Of a stretch of DNA of 64,000 nucleotides, positions 18,322 to 27,971 are shown in pieces. Origin of the DNA: an uncultured Burkholderiales bacterium. Its GTDB lineage: Bacteria; Pseudomonadota; Gammaproteobacteria; Burkholderiales; Thiobacillaceae. The first letter of the stretch is position 1; each line of letters begins with the position of its first letter. The stretch covers positions 98,415-162,414 of the forward strand of contig CALEDT010000017.1 in the NCBI GenBank assembly GCA_937949525.1, written 5' to 3'. The notes under the pieces were generated by a model that had not been told where the DNA came from, ran no database searches, and saw only the letters and a list, made by a program, of their open reading frames with translations. The position numbers were made by a program, and so were the translations under genes.

Positions 18322-19233
18322 ATGGATAGCCACAGCGTCAAGGAATTCCTGCTGGAGTTGCAGCAACTGATCGTCGAACGCATGCAGCAGGTGGATGGCA
18401 AGATCTTCCGCCGCGACGGCTGGCTGCGGCCGGAAGGCGGCGGCGGCCTGTCCTGCCTGGTGGAAGAAGGCAACGTGCTGGAACGCGGCGGCGTCAACTT
18501 CTCCCATGTCATGGGCGAGCGACTGCCGCCCTCGGCCTCGGCGCATCGCCCGGAACTGGCCGGAGGACGCTGGGAGGCCATGGGCCTGTCGCTGGTCATG
18601 CACCCGCGCAACCCCTATGCCCCCACCTCGCACATGAACGTGCGTTTCTTCGTCGCCCATCCGCCGGGTGGCGGCGAGGCGGTGTGGTGGTTCGGCGGCG
18701 GCATGGATCTGACCCCCTACTACGGCTTCGAGGAGGATGCCACGCACTTCCATGCCATGTGCAAACGCGCGCTGGACCCGTTCGACACCGGTTACTACCC
18801 GCGTTTCAAGCGGTGGTGCGACGAGTATTTCTTCCTCAGGCACCGCAACGAGCCACGCGGCATCGGCGGCATCTTCTATGACGACCTCAACGAAGGCGGC
18901 TTCGAGCAGTGTCTGAGCCTGACCGAATCGGTGGGCGACCATTTCCTCGCCGCCTACGTCCCCATCCTGGAGCGACGCGCCGATCTGCCCTATGGCGAGC
19001 GCGAGCGCGATTTCCAGCTCTACCGGCGCGGCCGCTACGTCGAATTCAATCTGGTGTTCGACCGCGGCACCCTGTTCGGCCTGCAATCCGGCGGACGCAC
19101 GGAGTCCATCCTGATGTCCATGCCGCCGCTGGTGAAGTGGCGCTACGACTGGCAACCCGAACCAGGTTCGCCGGAAGCGCGCCTGTACAGCGATTTCCTG
19201 CGCCCGCGCGACTGGCTGGCGCCCGGCGCCTGA
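18322..19233 (+). CDS. hemF: Oxygen-dependent coproporphyrinogen III oxidase
   Basis: 303 residues. Converts coproporphyrinogen III to protoporphyrinogen IX using O2 as acceptor, which implies growth with oxygen. Family blocks include [44 protein letters not shown] and the C-terminal [17 protein letters not shown] good Shine-Dalgarno (GGAGCAGG) lies before the ATG, and only 15 nt separate it from purD, so it is probably part of that transcript. hemA lies 1 kb downstream with its own upstream region. Confidence 0.96.
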   Translation: MDSHSVKEFLLELQQLIVERMQQVDGKIFRRDGWLRPEGGGGLSCLVEEGNVLERGGVNFSHVMGERLPPSASAHRPELAGGRWEAMGLSLVMHPRNPYAPTSHMNVRFFVAHPPGGGEAVWWFGGGMDLTPYYGFEEDATHFHAMCKRALDPFDTGYYPRFKRWCDEYFFLRHRNEPRGIGGIFYDDLNEGGFEQCLSLTESVGDHFLAAYVPILERRADLPYGERERDFQLYRRGRYVEFNLVFDRGTLFGLQSGGRTESILMSMPPLVKWRYDWQPEPGSPEARLYSDFLRPRDWLAPGA

Positions 19234-19259
19234 CGGCGCGCTCCGACAAGGACACCACC

Positions 19260-20174
19260 ATGGACCTCGACACGCTCAACCAGCAACACGCCATCGCCGA
19301 CCGACTCCGCTTCATCGAGGGTCCGGGCGGCTTGCCCTTCGCCGAGATCGACAATGCGCTGGGCACCGCCTATCTGTGCCTGCAGGGCGCGCACGTCACC
19401 ACCTGGCGGCCCAAGGATCAGGACGCACCAGTCGTATGGCTGTCGGATTACGCGCGCTTCGCGCCCGGCAAATCCATCCGCGGCGGCGTGCCGGTATGCT
19501 GGCCATGGTTCGGCCCGCACGCCAGCGAGCCTGGTTTTCCCGCGCACGGCTACGCGCGCACATCGATGTGGACGGTCACCACCAGCAGCACGCTGGACGA
19601 CGGCCGCACGCGTATCGTGCTGACCCTGCCGGACAGCGACCAGACGCGCGCGCAATGGCCGCACCCCTGCCGGGTGGAACTCTCGGTCACGGTCGGCGCC
19701 AGCTTGGAGCTGGCGCTGACCACGCACAACCTGGGCGATGCGCCCATGCAACTGGGCGAGGCCCTGCACACCTATTTCCAGATCAGCGACATCGGTGCGG
19801 TACGCGTCACCGGCCTCGACGGCCGCGTCTACGTCGACAAGGTGGACGGCGGCGCGCGCAAAACCCAGACCGGCGCGGTCACCTTCGACGGCGAGGTCGA
19901 CCGTGTCTACCTCGACAGCGACGACACCTGCGTGATCGAAGACCCCGGCCTGGGCCGGCGCATCGTCGTCGCCAAACGCGATTCGCGCGCCACCGTGCTG
20001 TGGACGCCATGGCGCGACAAAGCCGACCAGATGGGCGATTTCGGCCCCGACGGCTGGCGGCGCATGGTCTGCGTCGAGTCGGCCAACGCCGTCGACAACG
20101 TGGTGACGCTGGCGCCGGGCGCCACGCACACGCTGTGGGCACGTTATCACGCCGAAGCCCTGCCGACGGCCTGA
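19260..20174 (+). CDS. yeaD: D-hexose-6-phosphate mutarotase (YeaD family)
   Basis: 304 residues. An aldose-1-epimerase-fold protein related to E. coli YeaD, which interconverts anomers of glucose-6-phosphate. Conserved stretches include LQGAHVTTW, SIRGGVPVCWPWFGPH, FPAHGYAR, EALHTYFQISD and the C-terminal MVCVESANA. The ATG is 26 nt after the hemF stop; a longer open frame upstream lies inside hemF and is rejected. The metabolic link to heme or purine genes is unclear; it probably just shares the transcript. Confidence 0.88.
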   Translation: MDLDTLNQQHAIADRLRFIEGPGGLPFAEIDNALGTAYLCLQGAHVTTWRPKDQDAPVVWLSDYARFAPGKSIRGGVPVCWPWFGPHASEPGFPAHGYARTSMWTVTTSSTLDDGRTRIVLTLPDSDQTRAQWPHPCRVELSVTVGASLELALTTHNLGDAPMQLGEALHTYFQISDIGAVRVTGLDGRVYVDKVDGGARKTQTGAVTFDGEVDRVYLDSDDTCVIEDPGLGRRIVVAKRDSRATVLWTPWRDKADQMGDFGPDGWRRMVCVESANAVDNVVTLAPGATHTLWARYHAEALPTA

Positions 20175-20262
20175 GGACGGTTCGGCGTTGTCCCGCGTCA
20201 AGGCCATGGCCTGCGCTTCGCGCTACAATGCGCGCCTCGCAATGCCTTGATTCGACGACGCA

Positions 20263-21516
20263 ATGCAGCTCTTCGCGTGTGGCGTGAACCATCACACCGC
20301 CCCGGTTGCGATCCGGGAGCGGGTGGCGTTCCCCCCCGACATCCTGCCGCGCGCGCTCGCCGACATCACCGGCGAGCGACGGCTGGCGCGCGAAGCGGCG
20401 ATCCTGTCCACCTGTAACCGCACCGAGCTGTACTGCAACACGCAGGAGCCGGACGCGGTGGCCGACTGGCTGGCCGGCTTCCACGGCCTGTCACCGCGCG
20501 ACGTCAAGCCCTATCTGTACCTGCTGCCGCGCGAGCAGGCGGCGCAGCATGCCTTCCGCGTGGCATCCGGGCTGGACTCCATGGTGCTGGGCGAGACCCA
20601 GATCCTCGGCCAGATGAAGCAGGCGGCGGAGAAGGCGCAGCGCGCCGGTACGCTCGGCCTGTTGCTCAACAAACTGTTTCAGCGCACGTTCTCGGTGGCC
20701 AAGGAAGTGCGCACCGCCACTGAGATCGGCGCCAACACCGTGTCCATGTCGGCCGCCGCGGTCACGCTGGCGGAACGTATCTTTCCGTCCATCGCCGAAC
20801 AGGCCGTGCTGTTCATCGGCGCCGGCGAGATGATCGACCTGGTGGCCACGCATTTCGCCGCGCGCCAGCCGCGCCGCATCATGGTGGTGAACCGCACCGT
20901 GGAACGTGCGCGCGACCTGGCCAACAAGTTCGGCGGCGAGGCTGCGGCGCTATCCAACCTGCCGGAAGTGCTGGCCGACTTCGACATCCTGGTGACTTCC
21001 ACCGCCAGCCCGCTGCCCATCGTCGGCCTGGGCATGGTGGAACGCGCCATCAAGCAGCGCAAGCACCGGCCGATGTTCATGGTCGACCTGGCGGTGCCGC
21101 GTGACATCGAGGCCGAGGTCGGCGAGCTCGACGACGTGTTCCTGTATACCGTCGACAACCTGGGCGAAGTGGTACGCGCCGGCCACGACAGCCGGCAGTC
21201 GGCGGTGACCCAGGCCGAGGCGATCATTCACGCGCGTGTGCACGAATTCATGCGCTGGATGGAGACCCGCCGCGCCGTGCCGGTGATCCGCGACCTGCGC
21301 GACCACGGCGAGCGCATGCGCCGCCACGAGCTGGACAAGGCGCGCAAGGCACTGGCGCGCGGCGAGGATCCGCAGGCCGTGCTGGAAGCCATGAGCCGGG
21401 CGCTGCTCAACAAGATGCTGCACGACCCCAGCCACGCGCTGAACCAGGCCGACAGCCACGAGCGTGAGGAACTCGCGCGCGTGGTCTCGCGGCTTTACAA
21501 CCTGCACAGTGATTAG
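20263..21516 (+). CDS. hemA: Glutamyl-tRNA reductase
   Basis: 417 residues. Reduces glutamyl-tRNA(Glu) to glutamate-1-semialdehyde, the first committed step of C5-pathway tetrapyrrole synthesis. The catalytic Cys51 lies in [12 protein letters not shown]; the NADPH-binding segment is [17 protein letters not shown] (from about 184); the C-terminal dimerisation helices contain [27 protein letters not shown] hexamer at 20224 could be a -10 box, without a convincing -35. It is followed by prfA and prmC in the classic order, but an 18-bp hairpin lies between hemA and prfA. Confidence 0.96.
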   Translation: MQLFACGVNHHTAPVAIRERVAFPPDILPRALADITGERRLAREAAILSTCNRTELYCNTQEPDAVADWLAGFHGLSPRDVKPYLYLLPREQAAQHAFRVASGLDSMVLGETQILGQMKQAAEKAQRAGTLGLLLNKLFQRTFSVAKEVRTATEIGANTVSMSAAAVTLAERIFPSIAEQAVLFIGAGEMIDLVATHFAARQPRRIMVVNRTVERARDLANKFGGEAAALSNLPEVLADFDILVTSTASPLPIVGLGMVERAIKQRKHRPMFMVDLAVPRDIEAEVGELDDVFLYTVDNLGEVVRAGHDSRQSAVTQAEAIIHARVHEFMRWMETRRAVPVIRDLRDHGERMRRHELDKARKALARGEDPQAVLEAMSRALLNKMLHDPSHALNQADSHEREELARVVSRLYNLHSD

Positions 21517-21522
21517 CGGCCG

Positions 21523-21568
21523 GCCGGTCGCCGGTGATGCGCCCTGGCGTGCATCACCGGCGACCGGC
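21523..21568. promoter_or_regulatory. Long perfect hairpin in the hemA-prfA intergenic region
   Basis: Two perfectly complementary 18-nt arms, at 21523-21540 and 21551-21568, with a 10-nt spacer. The hairpin starts 6 nt after the hemA stop and ends 8 nt before the prfA start, so it covers the place where a Shine-Dalgarno would be. No T run follows it. It could stabilise or process the hemA transcript, or limit translation of prfA. Confidence 0.6.
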
Positions 21569-21576
21569 GCCGCGGC

Positions 21577-22662
21577 ATGATGAACTCCGCCCTGCAAGAC
21601 AAACTCGAACAGCTCGCGCTGCGCCAGGAAGAACTCGACCGTCTGCTGGCCGACGAGCGCGCCACGGCCGACCTGGCGCAGTACCGCAGGCTGCATCAGG
21701 AGCATGCCGAAATCGCGCCGGTGGTGGCCGGTTACCGCGCCTGGCTGCGGGCGCGCAACGATCTCGCCGCCGCCGAGGCGATGCAGGCCGACCCGGAACT
21801 GCGCGAGTTCGGGCGCGAGGAGGCGGACACGGCACGCGCCCGCCTCGGCACGCTGGAACGCGAGTTGCAGGTGCTGCTGCTGCCGCGCGACCCCGATGAC
21901 GGCCGCAACCTGTTTCTGGAGATCCGCGCCGGCACCGGCGGCAACGAATCCGCGCTGTTCGCCGGCGATCTGCTGCGCATGTACAGCCGCTATGCCGAAC
22001 GCCAGGGCTGGAAGATCGAGCCGATCTCGGTCAGCGCGGGCGAAGTGGGCGGCTACAAGGAAGTGATTTGCCGCGTGCTGGGCGACGGCGCCTACGCCCG
22101 GCTCAAGTTCGAATCGGGTGGTCATCGGGTGCAGCGCATACCGGAGACCGAGACCCAGGGGCGCATCCACACCTCCGCCTGCACCGTCGCGGTGCTGCCG
22201 GAAGCCGACGCGCTCGGCGACATTGAGCTCGATCCGGCCGATCTGCGCATCGACACGTTCCGCGCCTCCGGCGCCGGCGGCCAGCACATCAACAAGACCG
22301 ATTCTGCGGTGCGTGTCACCCACCTGCCCAGCGGCCTGGTGGTGGAATGCCAGGACGACCGCTCGCAGCACCGCAACAAGGAGCGCGCACTGGCGGTGCT
22401 GGCGGCGCGGCTCAAGGACCGGCGCGATCGCGCCGCGCAGGCGCAGACGGCGAACACGCGCAAGAGCCTGATCGGCAGCGGCGACCGCTCCGACCGCATC
22501 CGCACCTACAACTTCCCGCAGGGGCGGGTCACCGACCACCGCATCAACCTGACGCTGTACAAGCTCGGTGCGATCATGGAAGGCGACCTCGACGAACTGA
22601 TCGCCGCGCTCACCGCCGCGCGCCAGGCCGAACTGCTGGCGTCCCTGGCCGGCGAAGATTGA
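21577..22662 (+). CDS. prfA: Peptide chain release factor 1
   Basis: 361 residues from tandem ATGATG. Releases peptides at UAA and UAG. The codon-recognition tripeptide is PET at 189-191 (family PxT, in [19 protein letters not shown]), and GGQ at 234-236 is the peptidyl-tRNA hydrolysis motif; the Gln is the residue methylated by PrmC, whose gene follows 4 nt after the stop. The start lies directly after a strong hairpin and no clear Shine-Dalgarno is visible upstream. Normal length for RF1 rather than RF2. Confidence 0.96.
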   Translation: MMNSALQDKLEQLALRQEELDRLLADERATADLAQYRRLHQEHAEIAPVVAGYRAWLRARNDLAAAEAMQADPELREFGREEADTARARLGTLERELQVLLLPRDPDDGRNLFLEIRAGTGGNESALFAGDLLRMYSRYAERQGWKIEPISVSAGEVGGYKEVICRVLGDGAYARLKFESGGHRVQRIPETETQGRIHTSACTVAVLPEADALGDIELDPADLRIDTFRASGAGGQHINKTDSAVRVTHLPSGLVVECQDDRSQHRNKERALAVLAARLKDRRDRAAQAQTANTRKSLIGSGDRSDRIRTYNFPQGRVTDHRINLTLYKLGAIMEGDLDELIAALTAARQAELLASLAGED

Positions 22663-22666
22663 CACC

Positions 22667-23554
22667 ATGGCCGGACACGCAGCCGCTTCCACGCACCGGC
22701 CCGCCGACACCATCGCCGGACTGCTGCGCCAGGCCGCGCAACGCCTCGCCGTTGCGTTGGTGCTCGACCGCGCCGGAGCCCGCATCGAAGCGCGCGCGCT
22801 GTGCGCGCACGCCCTGGGGGTCGAGGCCGGCTGGCTGCTGGCGCACGACCTGGAGCCGCTAACCGCGGCACAGGCTGCGGCCATCGAGGCCCTGATCGCG
22901 CGGCGCGAACGCGGCGAACCGGTGGCCTACCTCACGGGCACGCGCGAGTTCCATGGGCGCGAATTCGCGGTGACGCCGGACGTGCTGATCCCCCGCCCGG
23001 AAACCGAGCTGCTGGTCGGCCTGGCGCTGCAAATGGGCCCGGCCGACCGGCCGATCCGGGTGCTCGACATCGGCACCGGCAGCGGCATCATCGCCATCAC
23101 ACTGGCGCTGGAACGGCCGCGCTGGCAGGTCAGCGCGCTCGATGTCTGCCCACGCGCGTTGTCACAGGCGCGTGCCAACGCCGCGCGGCTGGGTGCGCCG
23201 GTACGGTTTTTGCTCAGCGACCTGTTCTCCCACGTCGGGGACACGACGTTCGATCTGATCGTCAGCAACCCGCCCTATATCGCCCAAGACGACCCGCACC
23301 TGGGGCGCGGCGACCTGCGCTTCGAACCCGTGTTGGCATTGGCCTCCGGCAACAACGGTCTTGCGCTGATCGAACACCTGATTCAGACCGCACCCAGTTA
23401 CCTGGACAGGGGAGGCGCGTTGCTACTGGAACACGGCTGGCAACAGGGGGAGCAAGTGCGCGCATGGATGCACGCCGCCGGCTACCACGACATTGCCTCA
23501 CACCGCGATCTGGCCGGCTGGTCGCGCGTCACCGCAGGCCGCACGCTCTCGTAA
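22667..23554 (+). CDS. prmC: Release factor glutamine methyltransferase PrmC
   Basis: 295 residues. Methylates the Gln of the GGQ motif in RF1 and RF2. The N-terminal helical bundle contains GEPVAYLTGTREFHGREF; the Rossmann methyltransferase has DIGTGSG at 134-140 and the substrate-binding NPPYIAQ from 201. It starts 4 nt after prfA and is almost certainly co-transcribed with it. The HprK-related cassette begins 46 nt later on the same strand. Confidence 0.95.
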   Translation: MAGHAAASTHRPADTIAGLLRQAAQRLAVALVLDRAGARIEARALCAHALGVEAGWLLAHDLEPLTAAQAAAIEALIARRERGEPVAYLTGTREFHGREFAVTPDVLIPRPETELLVGLALQMGPADRPIRVLDIGTGSGIIAITLALERPRWQVSALDVCPRALSQARANAARLGAPVRFLLSDLFSHVGDTTFDLIVSNPPYIAQDDPHLGRGDLRFEPVLALASGNNGLALIEHLIQTAPSYLDRGGALLLEHGWQQGEQVRAWMHAAGYHDIASHRDLAGWSRVTAGRTLS

Positions 23555-23600
23555 GGGCGCAAGCGGTTATCCTTGTGCACCCGCGACTGCTCCCGACATC

Positions 23601-23867
23601 GTGTCCACCCATCCCCCACCCTCCTGGTACGTGCCCGCGCATGCCGATCTGGTCTGGCGCTGCTGGGGTGATGAATGCGTGGTGCATCATCGGCTGAGTA
23701 ACGACACGCACCGGCTGTCGATCATGGCGGCGGAAATCCTGATCGCACTGGCGCAGCAGGGCGAACTGAGCGAACAGGAACTGGCCAAGCGGCATGATCT
23801 GGCCAGCGAAGACGTGCGCACGATCCTGCAGCAGCTCGCGCAACTCGATCTGGTGCATGGGCGATGA
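23601..23867 (+). CDS. PqqD-like protein of an HPr-rel-A type cassette
   Basis: 88 residues from a GTG at 23601; an upstream ATG inside prmC would give a basic, low-complexity extension and is rejected. The stretch WGDECVVHHRLSNDTHRLSIMAAEILIAL followed by a winged-helix-like tail fits the small PqqD-like proteins found next to HprK-related kinase A (the arrangement curated as HPr-rel-A). Classical PqqD is a chaperone that presents a ribosomal peptide to a modifying enzyme, so this protein may carry a substrate, but no precursor peptide is obvious. It overlaps the kinase gene by ATGA, implying coupled translation. Family assignment is from memory of these cassettes. Confidence 0.7.
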   Translation: MSTHPPPSWYVPAHADLVWRCWGDECVVHHRLSNDTHRLSIMAAEILIALAQQGELSEQELAKRHDLASEDVRTILQQLAQLDLVHGR

Positions 23868-24766
23868 AGCTGGGCGAACTCGACGCCGCCACGCTGGCAC
23901 GCCGTCTACGCCATGGCATCACGCTCATCACGGGCCCATTCCGCTTCCGGGTACGCAGTGCCTGCCCCAATGTCGCGCGTGGACTGCACACCCTGTATCC
24001 GGCGTTCACGGTCGAAGCGGACAGCGGCTTTCGTGATTTCCATGTTCGTGTCGATCGCGTCGCCGGTCTGCGTCGTTGGTTCAAGCCACAGGTGAATTTC
24101 TGGTACGACGCGCACAATCCATTCCTGCCGCTCGCCGCCAACCATGCTTATGCCCTGCTGGAATGGGGCATGAACTGGTGCATCGCCGGTCATGCCCATC
24201 ATTATCTGCAACTGCATGCCGCCGTTGTGGAACGCAACGGCCAAGCGGTCATCCTGCCCGGCGACCCCGGCGCGGGCAAGAGCACCCTGACCGCCGCGCT
24301 GGCCTTGTCGGGCTGGCGCCTGTTGTCGGACGAAGTCACGCTCGTCGACCGTGACGATGGCCGGGTAGCGGCGTTGGCTCGTCCCATCAGCCTGAAGAAC
24401 CAGTCGATCGACATCATTCGCGCGTTCGACGCGCGCGCCGTATTCGGTGAGATCGCGCACGACACGCACAAAGGCACGGTCGCGCATCTACGCCCGCCGG
24501 ACGATAGCGTCGCGCGCATGCACGAAAAGGCGTCTGCCACCCACATCGTGTTTCCGCGCTGGCGTGCCGGCGTGCGCACCCGTCTGAGTCGGCACGCCAA
24601 GGCCGACGCTTTCATGCACGCCGCCAACCACGCGTTCAACTACAGCCTGCTCGGGCGCCGGGGCTTCGAGCTCAACGCCGACCTGGTCGAAGCCTGTGCC
24701 TGCTGGGACTTCGAATATTCGCGTCTGGACGAAGCGCTGCGCACGTTCGAGGACTTGACGCAATGA
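23864..24766 (+). CDS. HprK-related kinase A
   Basis: 300 residues. A P-loop LPGDPGAGKST (131-141) is preceded by a histidine-rich LQLHAAVVERNG strand and followed by GWRLLSDEVTLVD, the pattern of the C-terminal domain of HPr kinase/phosphorylase. It lacks the normal HprK N-terminal domain, and no HPr gene is nearby, so HPr is unlikely to be the substrate. Members of this group occur with PqqD-like and nucleotidyltransferase-like proteins; their substrate is unknown. The gene overlaps both neighbours by 4 nt, which argues for a stoichiometric complex or sequential pathway. Confidence 0.78.
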   Translation: MKLGELDAATLARRLRHGITLITGPFRFRVRSACPNVARGLHTLYPAFTVEADSGFRDFHVRVDRVAGLRRWFKPQVNFWYDAHNPFLPLAANHAYALLEWGMNWCIAGHAHHYLQLHAAVVERNGQAVILPGDPGAGKSTLTAALALSGWRLLSDEVTLVDRDDGRVAALARPISLKNQSIDIIRAFDARAVFGEIAHDTHKGTVAHLRPPDDSVARMHEKASATHIVFPRWRAGVRTRLSRHAKADAFMHAANHAFNYSLLGRRGFELNADLVEACACWDFEYSRLDEALRTFEDLTQ

Positions 24767-25887
24767 AGCACGCCTGCGCGCCGCTGCTCGACGCGCTGCG
24801 CGAGCCCGCGCGCATGGGTGCATTCGATGACGACACCTGGGACCGCGTCGTCCGCGTGGCCGAGGCAGCCGGCCTGCTCGGCCGTCTCGGGGCGCTGGCG
24901 CGCGACCTCGGCCTGCTGGCCGAACTGCCGTCCGCCGTCGCCCGGCACCTGTCGGCCGCCCTCAATCTCGCCGAGCAGCAACGTCGCTCGGTACTGTGGG
25001 AAATCGCGCATCTGCGCGCCGCGCTGCGTGATTTTCCCGGGCCGGTGGTGCTGCTCAAGGGCGCGGCCTACGCCGCCGCCGATCTGCCGCCGTCACGCGG
25101 ACGGCTGTTTGCCGACATCGATCTGCTGGTACCCAAGGCGCTGATCGCGGAGGCCGAATCGGCGCTCATGCTGGCCGGATGGATCACCAGCCATCACGAC
25201 GCCTACGATCAACGCTATTACCGCGAATGGATGCATGAGTTGCCGCCCATGCGCCACCTGTTCCGCGGCACGGTGCTGGACCTGCACCACGACCTGCTGC
25301 CGGAAACCGCGCGCCTGCGCACGCACGCCGATCGCCTGCTGGCGGCAGCGATACCCGTGCCCGGTGTGCCCGGTTTTGCCATTTTGGCGCCGGCCGACCA
25401 GGTGCTGCACTCCGCCACCCATTTGTTCCATGAAGGCGAATGGGAACACGGCCTGCGCGATCTGGTCGATCTCGACGCGCTGCTTCGCGCCTATGGCCAC
25501 GACGACGCCTTCTGGCCGAGCCTGCTGGCCCGTGCCCGCGAGCTGAATCTCGGCCGTCCTTTGTATTACGCCTTGCGCCATGCGCGCGATCTGCTCGCCA
25601 CGCCCATGCCGCCGGAACTGTCGGCAATCTGCCCTGACCAACCAGGCACACTGAGCCGGCCGATCATGAATAGCCTGCTGCGCGCCGCGTTCGCCAGCGC
25701 GCACCCCGATTGCCGACCGCCCGGCACCTTCGTCGCCGAGTTCGTGCTGTACGTGCGCAGCCATTGGTTACGCATGCCGGTTCACCTGTTGCTGCCCCAT
25801 CTGTTGCGCAAGGCTTGGGTGAAACGGAAGGAGGCGCGTATGTCGAAAAACGAAACACCGCGAGGAAATCCCGACCTTGACGCGTGA
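24763..25887 (+). CDS. Nucleotidyltransferase-family protein of the HPr-rel-A cassette
   Basis: 374 residues. Resembles the NTP_transf_5 type nucleotidyltransferase-like proteins: VVLLKGAAYAAADLP, then RLFADIDLLVP with the paired acidic residues of the fold (about residues 108-118), then VLDLHHDLLPE. The rest is helical with DQVLHSATHLFHEGEWEHGLRDLVDLDALL, typical of this family. The donor and acceptor are unknown. Starts in an ATGA overlap with the kinase. A 156-bp, relatively AT-rich gap separates it from the Tat-signal gene downstream. Confidence 0.72.
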   Translation: MKHACAPLLDALREPARMGAFDDDTWDRVVRVAEAAGLLGRLGALARDLGLLAELPSAVARHLSAALNLAEQQRRSVLWEIAHLRAALRDFPGPVVLLKGAAYAAADLPPSRGRLFADIDLLVPKALIAEAESALMLAGWITSHHDAYDQRYYREWMHELPPMRHLFRGTVLDLHHDLLPETARLRTHADRLLAAAIPVPGVPGFAILAPADQVLHSATHLFHEGEWEHGLRDLVDLDALLRAYGHDDAFWPSLLARARELNLGRPLYYALRHARDLLATPMPPELSAICPDQPGTLSRPIMNSLLRAAFASAHPDCRPPGTFVAEFVLYVRSHWLRMPVHLLLPHLLRKAWVKRKEARMSKNETPRGNPDLDA

Positions 25888-26044
25888 TGTTCATGACCCG
25901 TAGGCGGCGGAGCAACGCTGCATCATGTCGGGATTCTTTACAATGCCACCTCGAACCGACACCGGACTCTTGAATAATCAAACAGTAATGCATATGGCGT
26001 AAAACTTGCTTAAGAGACTGCAAAACCTTACGGAAGGTATCCAC

Positions 26045-26707
26045 ATGCACGACGAACGACCCCACTCGACGCAAGCGCCCGACCTGTCGCGCCGGCGTTT
26101 CACCAAAGGCGGCCTGGCGGCGCCGGTGGTCCTTGCAACACTCGCCAGCAAGCCGGTGCTGGGTGCGAGCTATCACTGCACGGTGTCCGGCAAGATTTCG
26201 GGCAACACCTCCGCGCCGCATGGCGACGGCTCCTGCACGGTCAGTGGCGCCAAGACCGCCGACACCTGGAGGAACACACCCATCAGCCAGTGGCCGGCCG
26301 AGGCAAAGAACGACGCCGGAACGAGCTCCCGCTCGTTCAAGAACACACCCAAGAACGGCTCGCTGAAATTCAGCAACGTGTACAAGAAGCCGGACAACGC
26401 GGATGCGCGCCTGATGGACGTGCTCACGTCCAATCTGAAGGCCGGCGCGCCCAATCCGGAACTGGGCAAGGAAGCGGTGGCCGCGATGCTCAATGCCCTG
26501 AGCTTGGATGGCTTGGGCGGCCCCACCCATTTCCCGATCAGCGCCACCGAAGTGGCCCGACTGTTCAATGCCGTGGTCAACGGCGGCACGGTCGAACCCA
26601 CCGCCACCTATCCTGGCAAGCGTTGGGGCGCAACCGAGGTGCTGACGTATTTCAAGTGCATCAACGGCACCGGATTCTGTCCGGTTACCATTCCCTCGGT
26701 GACCTGA
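26045..26707 (+). CDS. Tat-signal protein of unknown function next to the HPr-rel-A cassette
   Basis: 220 residues. The ATG at 26045 has GGAAGG 7 nt upstream, which favours it over a TTG at 26006. The N-terminus holds a twin-arginine signal: SRRRFTKGG, then a hydrophobic run ending in SKPVLGA, so export of a folded protein is predicted. The mature part has four cysteines, two in a repeated CTVSG, and a segment TWRNTPISQWP near residue 78. The rest, including ALSLDGLGGPTHFPISATEVARLFNAVVNGG, is unknown to me. Its position suggests it is the product handled by the upstream kinase cassette, but this is inference from context. Confidence 0.65.
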   Translation: MHDERPHSTQAPDLSRRRFTKGGLAAPVVLATLASKPVLGASYHCTVSGKISGNTSAPHGDGSCTVSGAKTADTWRNTPISQWPAEAKNDAGTSSRSFKNTPKNGSLKFSNVYKKPDNADARLMDVLTSNLKAGAPNPELGKEAVAAMLNALSLDGLGGPTHFPISATEVARLFNAVVNGGTVEPTATYPGKRWGATEVLTYFKCINGTGFCPVTIPSVT

Positions 26708-26862
26708 TCCGACCCGCCTACCCAGATCGGATGCGTTTCATCGTCCGAATGGAGGTGCGGGTTGTGGCAGCCATGAGGCTCGACGGCCGGCCTCACCCGC
26801 GATCCGGAAAACGGCCGGCGGGCGAGAGGCCAAGCCTGCCCTAGCCCCTGCCGGCGCTGCCG

Positions 26863-27870
26863 TCAGCCCTGACGGTGATACCCCACCACCACCTCCACCT
26901 CGTTCTTCGACCCCAGGATCACCGGCACGCGCTGGTGCAATGACTCCGGCTGCATGTCCAGAATGCGTTCATAGCCGGTAGAGGCCATGCCGCCGGCCTG
27001 TTCGACAATGAAGCTCATCGGATTGGCTTCGTACATCAGGCGCAGTTTGCCGGGCTTGCTCGGATCCTTGGTGTCGCGCGGGTACATGAAGATGCCGCCG
27101 CGGGTCAGGATACGGTGCACCTCGGCGACCATGGACGCCACCCAGCGCATGTTGAAGTCGCGCCCGCGCGGACCTTCCTTGCCCTGCAGGCATTCCTCGA
27201 CGTAACGCTGCACCGGCGGTTCCCAGAAACGCTGGTTGGAGGCGTTGATGGCGAATTCCTTGGTATCGGCCGGAATCTTCATGTCCGGGTGGGTGAGCAG
27301 GAACTCGCCCACCTCGCGGTCCAGCGTGAAGCCGTTGACGCCGTGACCGGTGGTCAGCACCAGCATGGTGGACGAACCGTACAGGGCATAGCCGGCGCAC
27401 ACCTGCTTGACGCCCGGTTGCAGGAAGTCGGCCTCGGACGCAGCGCGGTTGGGCACCGGCGCGCGCAGGATGGAGAAGATGGTGCCGACCGAGATGTTGA
27501 TGTCGACGTTGGACGAGCCGTCCAGCGGATCGAACACCAGCAGATACTTGCCCAGTGGGTACTTGTTGGGGATGGCATAGACCTCGTCCATCTCCTCCGA
27601 GGCCATGCCGGCCAGGTGACCCGCCCATTCGTTGGTGCGGATCATGATGTCATTGGTGATCACGTCCAGCTTCTTCTGCGTCTCACCCTGCACGTTCTGC
27701 GATTCGAGCGCGCCCATCACGCCGATCAGTGCGCCCTTGTTGACGGCATTGGAGATGACCTTGACGGCGGTGACCAGGTCGTTGAGCAGTGCGGTGAAGT
27801 CGCCGGTGGCGCCGGCGATATGGCGCTGTTCCTCGATGATGAACTGGGTGAGCGTGGTTCCGGTGTGCAT
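26863..27870 (-). CDS. fbp: Fructose-1,6-bisphosphatase class 1
   Basis: 335 residues. Hydrolyses fructose-1,6-bisphosphate in gluconeogenesis and, in autotrophs, the Calvin cycle. Metal-site motifs [14 protein letters not shown] and the region [34 protein letters not shown] are typical of class I enzymes. The start at 27870 has AAGGA at a good distance; a further 23 upstream codons are not needed. It stands alone on the minus strand, convergent with the Tat-signal gene. No other carbon-fixation gene lies in the window, so autotrophy cannot be claimed. Confidence 0.95.
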   Translation of the reverse strand: MHTGTTLTQFIIEEQRHIAGATGDFTALLNDLVTAVKVISNAVNKGALIGVMGALESQNVQGETQKKLDVITNDIMIRTNEWAGHLAGMASEEMDEVYAIPNKYPLGKYLLVFDPLDGSSNVDINISVGTIFSILRAPVPNRAASEADFLQPGVKQVCAGYALYGSSTMLVLTTGHGVNGFTLDREVGEFLLTHPDMKIPADTKEFAINASNQRFWEPPVQRYVEECLQGKEGPRGRDFNMRWVASMVAEVHRILTRGGIFMYPRDTKDPSKPGKLRLMYEANPMSFIVEQAGGMASTGYERILDMQPESLHQRVPVILGSKNEVEVVVGYHRQG

Positions 27871-27971
27871 GACGAATTCCTTTGGCGGATGAATATTAGA
27901 ATCTGCTGAGTTTACTGGGCTGACCCGGGCCGGTGGCAAGTCAAGTGTAGCCTGTCGCCGCGGGCCGATGG

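Noticed and set aside
17035..19155. A 706-codon minus-strand frame
   Set aside because: It runs antisense across purD and hemF, both certain genes, and shows only shadow composition.
26006..26044. TTG start for the Tat-signal protein
   Set aside because: No Shine-Dalgarno, while ATG 26045 has GGAAGG at 7 nt and leaves a complete Tat signal.
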